From: JBHIDJ01 sp046760105
GTDB lineage: Bacteria > Pseudomonadota > Gammaproteobacteria > Acidiferrobacterales > SPGG2
Direction: 5' to 3'
NCBI GenBank assembly: GCA_046760105.1
Contig: JBHIDJ010000031.1
Coordinates: 1-28,049, forward strand
DNA length: 28,049 bases
In this document: one piece after another, positions 23,176 through 28,049 of the stretch
How positions within the stretch are numbered: position 1 is the stretch's first letter
Layout of the letters: each line of letters opens with the position of its first letter
Position numbers and translations under genes: made by a program
The notes under the pieces: model-generated
Told to the model about the DNA's origin: nothing
Seen by the model: only the letters and a program-made list of their open reading frames with translations
Database searches by the model: none

Positions 23176-23411
23176 ACTACTTCCGCTCTGCTTATGCGAT
23201 CCAGACGAATGGAGAACAAGGCGTCGCCGCCCGTACGACAAATCAGAAACTCCTCGCCGTTTTGCCTCTGCAGATTTAGCGGTTTGACGGCCCGGCGATA
23301 GGCGATATTTCCTACACGCCACACGAGCTGCAGACGGCGGCGATGCACGATAGCGACTTCATAGCGGTCATAAAGGGTACACGCTAGGGGTACGTAATCA
23401 GTCGTCTTCAC
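23172..23411 (-). CDS. rof: Rof-like Rho-binding antiterminator
   Basis: A 79-residue protein of the Rof/YaeO family (Rho-binding antiterminator), which in E. coli binds the transcription terminator Rho and inhibits it. YVPLACTLYDRYEVAIVHRR corresponds to the family block with C-x(2)-YD-x(2)-E, and FLICRTGGDALFSIRLDRI to the final strands. It overlaps both neighbours: 14 bp with the CPXCG gene upstream and 4 bp with the MBL gene downstream. The three are one operon. Action on Rho is assumed from the family. Confidence 0.78.
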   Translation of the reverse strand: MKTTDYVPLACTLYDRYEVAIVHRRRLQLVWRVGNIAYRRAVKPLNLQRQNGEEFLICRTGGDALFSIRLDRISRAEVV

Positions 23412-23586
23412 GACGTACCTCGACGTCAGTTAGATTCCCATCAAGGTCGATAATCGTGCGAAACGCGATAGGACGGCAGCAGACATGGCAGTCTTCAATG
23501 TACTGTTGCGCTCCGGCGGAGGTGTCGATGCTGGTTTCAAAGAATTCGCCGCAATAGGGGCAACCTACCTGTTTCGCGACAGTCAT
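23398..23586 (-). CDS. CPXCG-motif cysteine-rich protein
   Basis: A 62-residue putative zinc-binding protein of the CPXCG family. Cys9-Pro-Tyr-Cys12-Gly and Cys33-x-x-Cys36-Cys37 are the expected metal ligands, with YIEDCHVCCRPI as family signature. Members occur widely next to small regulatory genes; no function is established. I chose ATG 23584-23586; an in-frame GTG six codons upstream is the alternative. It overlaps the Rof-like gene by 14 bp. Confidence 0.85.
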   Translation of the reverse strand: MTVAKQVGCPYCGEFFETSIDTSAGAQQYIEDCHVCCRPIAFRTIIDLDGNLTDVEVRREDD

Positions 23587-23711
23587 GGTATGCGTCCAGT
23601 GCACCCGCCAGGCGTGACGCTAAAGCTTTCCAAACTCGAATCGGGTTTGCAAGCGCAAATGCCACAGAAAGCAGGTTACCGTTGGTTTTGCTTTTTCACG
23701 GCAAGCGCGCT

Positions 23712-25289
23712 TCATTGTGAAAACGCCGAGGGCGCTGCTTTTGAAGGATCTATTATGAACGTACGTTCGAGCAGGTAAGGTTCATCGAAATGGCGCCGAC
23801 CCACGAACGCTGTTGCGTGGTGGCCCCATTGGCGCATTTCACCCGGATGCGGTACACCTAGGGGCCAAAAAAACCACCTTTCACCTCGCTTGGTTCCGGG
23901 GACAATGCCGTCAGGTCGGAAGAGACTGCGACGGCCGCCGCCTGCCACCGGCAGCGAACGCAAGCTGTCATAATCCGCCCAGCGATACCTGACCGTGCGG
24001 CCTTGATCCAGGGGATCCGGGGTTACGCGTTCAATGTAGTGGGTGCGGTGCGCAATGCGCAGTGTCGGTCCGGCACCTGGGCGTAGGTCCGGCGCCTGCT
24101 GTGGGACAAGGGCGGGTTCCTGGAGACCGTCTTCAGGCGTGTTCGGAAGTGGCCGCAACTGCAGCCCACGACTCGGGAAAAACATGTGGAAACAACCACA
24201 GTTATGGCTCGAGTCGAAGATCAGGGGCGTACCGTCGCGAGATAGTGTCACGCGCCACATGATGCCGTCGATGTGACCGCCGAGGTAATCGAAAGATGAG
24301 GTACGCGGGCGCGACGGAAACCACACGACATAGTTAAGTTGCAAGAGAATCTCATCTTCAAAGCGGGTATGAGATATATGCCGATAGACCGTTGGCTGCT
24401 GAGTGTCTACCAGAGGTTTTTCGTCGTCAATGTTGGACCAGCCGGGTGCACCAATCCGATCATTATTGCTTGCGACATCGATCTGCCATACTGGAGCGAA
24501 GGCAGCGAACAACCTATTGCGATCCTCCCCCTTGGGTTCCGGAATGCCAAGTGGGTTGCGTGCAGAGCGTTTGATGATCTCGCGTATCGCCTCGGCGCCG
24601 AGTGGTTCAGCTTCGAAAGGCGGTACGTAGCGCACAAGCTCGCCATCAATCGGTAATGTGTCAACGGGTTGTGCATAGACTCTATGCGTTTCCTTATGCC
24701 ACTTGGAAATGGCGGCGTTCGCGAAATTAGCGGTAATCTCGTACAGACCCACCGCCCGCTGCCAGCTGACATATTCCGGCGGCACCTGCGCTGCTTTGCG
24801 AAGTCGTTGCCTTGTGTCTGCATCGGCAAGATCGTGATGGCGGAGGCGGTGACCACACTCTCTGACAATGTCCATGAGACTCTGTCCCGTAGCTATGCCG
24901 TCATGCAGTGATCGCTGCAAGGCAGACAACTCATCGACAGGTAGGTTTGCTAACTCCACTTGGTGCCCTTGCTCGGCGAGATGTTGGAGCCGATCGACCC
25001 ATGCTGTAAAGGCGGTATCCGTCGATATCCCTTTGCCAAAACTTTCAAGAAAACGGTCGACCCGCAGATAGGGGAACATAGGGATCGATGCTGCTTGGCT
25101 GTCTCGTACCTTCCGGCGAGTAACCAGGCGGTCTAGGTCAGCAAAGAATAGGCTGCATGTCTGTAGCGCAGCCCGCGCTGTGGGGTCTGTCACCGTTTCG
25201 TACTGCAGCGAAACAGGCACGCGGGCGCAGCTCACGATCAGCAATGTCGCGCCCATCGCGAAGAACCCCTTTAGATTCCACGGTTTCAC
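23712..25289 (-). CDS. Large lipoprotein of unknown function
   Basis: A 525-residue predicted lipoprotein. The signal ends in I-V-S-C with Cys21 as the lipidated residue, so it sits in the inner or outer membrane facing the periplasm. Conserved-looking blocks are ILLQLNYVVWFPSRP, FDYLGGHIDGIMWRVTLS, and FDSSHNCGCFHMFFPS with three close ligand-like residues (His, Cys, Cys) and another His. A late segment reads HHATAFVGRRHFDEPYLLER. I recognise this as a recurring uncharacterised proteobacterial protein but cannot give a function. The start is a GTG without a clear Shine-Dalgarno. It is followed, about 125 bp on, by the CPXCG-Rof-MBL operon. Confidence 0.75.
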   Translation of the reverse strand: MKPWNLKGFFAMGATLLIVSCARVPVSLQYETVTDPTARAALQTCSLFFADLDRLVTRRKVRDSQAASIPMFPYLRVDRFLESFGKGISTDTAFTAWVDRLQHLAEQGHQVELANLPVDELSALQRSLHDGIATGQSLMDIVRECGHRLRHHDLADADTRQRLRKAAQVPPEYVSWQRAVGLYEITANFANAAISKWHKETHRVYAQPVDTLPIDGELVRYVPPFEAEPLGAEAIREIIKRSARNPLGIPEPKGEDRNRLFAAFAPVWQIDVASNNDRIGAPGWSNIDDEKPLVDTQQPTVYRHISHTRFEDEILLQLNYVVWFPSRPRTSSFDYLGGHIDGIMWRVTLSRDGTPLIFDSSHNCGCFHMFFPSRGLQLRPLPNTPEDGLQEPALVPQQAPDLRPGAGPTLRIAHRTHYIERVTPDPLDQGRTVRYRWADYDSLRSLPVAGGGRRSLFRPDGIVPGTKRGERWFFWPLGVPHPGEMRQWGHHATAFVGRRHFDEPYLLERTFIIDPSKAAPSAFSQ

Positions 25290-25840
25290 GCTGAGAGATC
25301 AAACCCCTTCATGGATCTTTTCAGATAAGAATTAGGACCGCAAAAGTTTTCGATTATTTCATGCGATTAGTTCACTCTCGCCCTTACTCAGGGCGGACGT
25401 GTTGGCGGCTCGCGGGGCATTGGCAACGAGCACAGTGTGCACCATAAGCTTGCACTAGGCCGCGATTTTGGAGAGCGCAGATCAGGACAAGACCTAAGTC
25501 AGGAATCCAGCGCTATACGCTCGTTCCCGATAGGAGTAAGCAGGTGAGTACTATAATTATCGTCGCGAGGCGTTCTACTCTGTACATTTGCGTCCCTGTT
25601 GAGGCCACCGATCCCAGGTGAGACATGCTCGCACACACTGGCACCGGTGGCCTCGCCGTCGCCATCCGTGGCGATGTCGATCCGTGACTGGCCTATCGCT
25701 TAAAGCAATTCCTGTGCCACTGGAGAAATTGAAACGAACCTTTATAAACCGCTGGAATATACACAGCTTTCAGCTGTTGCTAGGTGTTCGGACAAACGAG
25801 TGTCAATTGTCTGACATGTGCCCGTCAGCCATTTGACTGC
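25290..25840. other. Intergenic stretch without a recognised gene
   Basis: No credible gene in 551 bp. A 10-bp inverted repeat, GAGGCCACCG (25601-25610) and CGGTGGCCTC (25645-25654) with a 34-bp spacer, is the only clear structure. It contains no T tract. The lipoprotein promoter must lie in its left part. Confidence 0.5.
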
Positions 25841-27298
25841 CTAGTATCGCACTAGCACGCGATAATTAAGGGTTGTGCTTCCTTCTGCCGGTACCTCGAT
25901 GCGCCAAAGCGCTGTCCCGGCAGCCGCTTTTTCATGCGGATGCGTCTGGCTGAGCATCCGCCAATCTCCGGGTATGGGTTCGTGTACGGTTACTGTTACC
26001 GCCTCTTTCTTGGCGTTTTTGAGTTTGATTTCGTAGGCGCTTTCAAACGCATAGTGATACTTCCGGGTAGTGGCGCGTTTCGTAAAATCGGTCTGTTTCT
26101 TGTCTGCCGTAACGTCGAAGGCATCGCCGAGCTTCAAGCGGACCTTCTCGTTTTTCGGTGTATGGTCGATGTTGTCTTCGCCGACAAACTGCGCGTTGCC
26201 GGCGCTGTCCTTTTTGTACACGCGAATAACGCCCTTCGGTAAGGGCTTACCCAGGTTTGCGGTTTTCTTGTTTTCGAACTCTACGTACACGCCCACCTTG
26301 AGTTTCTGTCCAAGGTCGCCGTAGCTGCTTTGATAGTAGTAGTTTCGACCTTTGAGCAAGAATTGCTTTTCGACGGGAACATTTTGTGCGCTAAGAAGTG
26401 CGACCTGTTTTGTTTGGTTATCGGCGATCGTTGTTGGGCGGTTGAGTGTATACAGGTGATATTCAAATAGACCCTCTTCCGCCATCTCTTCCGCGACCGC
26501 TGCGTTGCCCGCGAGCGCTGATTTGCGTTGCCGCAGGGCCCGGTCCATCTCGCGTCGCACCCGGTGTACATCACCGGCTACCAATTGCAGCTTCGTCTTC
26601 TTATAGCTGGTTCCGCTTTTGTTCGTCAGGGTAACCCAGCCGTGTAGATCGAGCTGGCTGTCGGTCGAATTCAATTCGGCTACGTAATCAGCCTTCCACG
26701 ACAAACCGCCAGTCAGATAACTGAGTTCGAGTTGTTGTGGGTTGGACGTCGGGCTATGCAGTTGCATCACCAAGGTCGGCCGGTCACGCAGGTTCTTGGG
26801 CACGCTGTCAAACACCAGCCGGCCCGGCACACCTGTTTCAATACGATCGCCGACCTTCAGTACCACACCGTTATTGGTACTGAGTACGACTGCCTCCTCG
26901 ACGCGCTCTTCGCCGGTCTGCGGATGGGTTTTGACAAGGCGCACCGTGCGACCGACGTACTTCTCCAAAAGCTTTCGCGGTGTGAGCAGGTCAAAATCGA
27001 AGTTTTGTTCGATCACACGTACGCCACGGCCTCCCTTAACAGTGCGTAGCAACGCAGTCTCCGGGCGAATGTTTGCACTCACTTCACGGAATGCGAGTTG
27101 ATTAAAACCTTTGTCGAGCTTGATACGGCGTAGATCCTTGATCAAAGCCAGATTCTCGTTGTAGATGGTCACCGCGACTTCTTGTTGGTCAGCCAGCGTG
27201 CTTCGATGCTCCAGCGTGGCTGCGAAGCCCGTAGGGGTATGGGCGATACCCAATACCAGCACCATCAAAATCAATGATTTGTTCACAGTTATCGCCAT
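25841..27298 (-). CDS. Secreted DUF4139-domain protein
   Basis: A 485-residue exported protein of the DUF4139 group (mucoidy-inhibitor-like). Residues 1-26 are a signal peptide (LILMVLVLGIAHTPTGFAA). VAVTIYNENLALIKDLRRI is the typical start of the mature protein. LSYLTGGLSWKADYVAEL with LHGWVTLTNKSGTSYKKTKLQLVAGDV, and a C-terminal VTVHEPIPGDWRMLSQTH and LNYRVLVRY, are family blocks for a beta-sandwich protein. Function unproven. GGAGGGC 3 nt before the ATG at 27298 decides the start; the frame extends 21 codons further upstream. Confidence 0.9.
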   Translation of the reverse strand: MAITVNKSLILMVLVLGIAHTPTGFAATLEHRSTLADQQEVAVTIYNENLALIKDLRRIKLDKGFNQLAFREVSANIRPETALLRTVKGGRGVRVIEQNFDFDLLTPRKLLEKYVGRTVRLVKTHPQTGEERVEEAVVLSTNNGVVLKVGDRIETGVPGRLVFDSVPKNLRDRPTLVMQLHSPTSNPQQLELSYLTGGLSWKADYVAELNSTDSQLDLHGWVTLTNKSGTSYKKTKLQLVAGDVHRVRREMDRALRQRKSALAGNAAVAEEMAEEGLFEYHLYTLNRPTTIADNQTKQVALLSAQNVPVEKQFLLKGRNYYYQSSYGDLGQKLKVGVYVEFENKKTANLGKPLPKGVIRVYKKDSAGNAQFVGEDNIDHTPKNEKVRLKLGDAFDVTADKKQTDFTKRATTRKYHYAFESAYEIKLKNAKKEAVTVTVHEPIPGDWRMLSQTHPHEKAAAGTALWRIEVPAEGSTTLNYRVLVRY

Positions 27299-27451
27299 AG
27301 CGCCCTCCGGTAAGACAAGGCAAGGAATCGAGGGGTGTTTAGATAAACACCACGTATACATTGTTTAACGCGGGGCACGCGATTTTGGGTTAAGCAACCG
27401 AGCGCCCCGCCGTCATTGCCGACATGGAGCGACTGTGTTCTTGATAGAATA

Positions 27452-27967
27452 ATGTCGATTCAGGCGGTTACGCGTGCGGATGTAACCAACAACGATGCTC
27501 GTATGAGACTTGGGCCCAGAAACATAGCCATCGCCTTGTTCATCGTAGCGGTGGTTCTGGCATGGTATCTCTGGGACTCTCCGGACCGCGCGATTCGTAG
27601 GCTGCTGGCCGACAGCGAGGCGGCGGTTGAGGCCGAAGATGTCACACGCACCATGTCACATGTCTCGCGAAAATATCTCGACGACAACGGTCTGAACTAT
27701 CTGGCCGTCAGGCGTGCGGTAAGTTGGGCCTTTAACCGATTTGACGGCTTTGATGTACGGCTGCGCGATGTGCGGGTTGATATCCACGATGATCGCGCTA
27801 CCGCGAGGGGACAACTGCAAGTGCTGGTGCGTGAGCAGGGTGACAATGCCTATCTTATTGCCGAGCCTGGCGCACCTGATTTGGTAACGGTTACTTTGAC
27901 TAAGGAACGGCTTAGCTGGAAGGTGATAAGCGTAAACGGCATCGATGTTTCAAGGTTTGGTATGTAA
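27452..27967 (+). CDS. Membrane-anchored NTF2-like protein
   Basis: A 171-residue protein with one N-terminal membrane helix (IAIALFIVAVVLAWYLW) and a soluble part resembling the NTF2-like/SnoaL fold: a helical start (RRLLADSEAAVEAEDVTRTM), then strands ending LTKERLSWKVISVNGIDVSRFG. Such proteins often bind small ligands or act as assembly partners; nothing more can be said. The first ATG is at 27452; another at 27503 has no better ribosome site. TAGAAT just before the first ATG could be a -10, in which case the shorter start would be right. Confidence 0.68.
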   Translation: MSIQAVTRADVTNNDARMRLGPRNIAIALFIVAVVLAWYLWDSPDRAIRRLLADSEAAVEAEDVTRTMSHVSRKYLDDNGLNYLAVRRAVSWAFNRFDGFDVRLRDVRVDIHDDRATARGQLQVLVREQGDNAYLIAEPGAPDLVTVTLTKERLSWKVISVNGIDVSRFGM

Positions 27968-28000
27968 TTGTAATAACGGGGTTCCGCCCCCGTGCGACGG

Positions 28001-28034
28001 GTCCCCTTTCTTTGCTCGTCCAAAGAAAGGGGAC
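28001..28034. repeat. Perfect 14-bp inverted repeat
   Basis: GTCCCCTTTCTTTG (28001-28014) and CAAAGAAAGGGGAC (28021-28034) with a 6-bp loop form a long perfect hairpin shortly after the stop of the NTF2-like gene. Similar C4T3CT3 hairpins occur between genes in many proteobacteria. It may end transcription on either strand. The window ends 15 bp later, so any larger repeat cannot be judged. Confidence 0.7.
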
Positions 28035-28049
28035 GGAAAGAAAGGACGC

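Noticed and set aside
25618..25836. A 72-codon plus-strand frame in the large gap
   Set aside because: No ribosome site, biased His/Arg/Trp start and no resemblance to a known family.
1..28049. CRISPR arrays, insertion sequences, rRNA or riboswitches
   Set aside because: I saw no regularly spaced repeats, transposase genes, rRNA segments or recognisable riboswitch cores. ThiS has no visible TPP-riboswitch motif in its short leader.

Overview
The window looks like chromosomal DNA of a gammaproteobacterium. Evidence: mutY and yggX overlap in one operon, thiS-thiG-trmB are adjacent, both tRNAs encode their CCA ends, and Rof-like and CPXCG proteins are present. Kinases of the 'KEYLP' type and a Tll0287-like haem sensor suggest an environmental lineage rather than an enteric one. 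I cannot name a genus.

Layout. 1-760: decayed contractile-tail sheath gene (phage or phage-derived), next to the 3' end of tRNA-Phe (801-876). 956-5731: minus-strand operon, AsmA-like protein, two tandem secreted SRPBCC paralogues, mutY, yggX. 5757-5830: intact tRNA-Gly(CCC). 5831-13278: accessory region made of two consecutive units. Each unit ends in a copy of only the 5' half of tRNA-Gly, cut inside the anticodon loop. Both copies are bordered by the same roughly 125-bp element end. Unit 1 carries an A+T-rich membrane-anchored SGNH-like protein. Unit 2 carries a CsgG-like secreted protein and an enolase-superfamily/TRAP transporter operon (enzyme, DctP, DctQ, DctM). No integrase is visible. 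13353-15179: thiS, thiG and trmB (plus strand).

15424-22169 is a signalling cluster on the plus strand: two Ser/Thr kinases, a small secreted protein, a membrane-anchored c-haem sensor with a C-terminal HAMP but no output domain, a class III nucleotidyl-cyclase-domain protein, and a PCO/ADO-type thiol dioxygenase-like cupin. The two kinases and the cyclase share one helical module of about 58 residues, five copies in all (1+2+2), with an invariant G-P...L-V..A-A core. This ties the kinases and the cyclase into what looks like one pathway and is the best candidate for an undescribed system.

22300-23586: overlapping minus-strand genes for a CPXCG protein, a Rof-like protein and a secreted MBL-fold protein with a degraded metal site. 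23712-25289: large lipoprotein of unknown function. 25841-27298: DUF4139 secreted protein. 27452-27967: membrane-anchored NTF2-like protein. The window ends in a perfect 14-bp inverted repeat.
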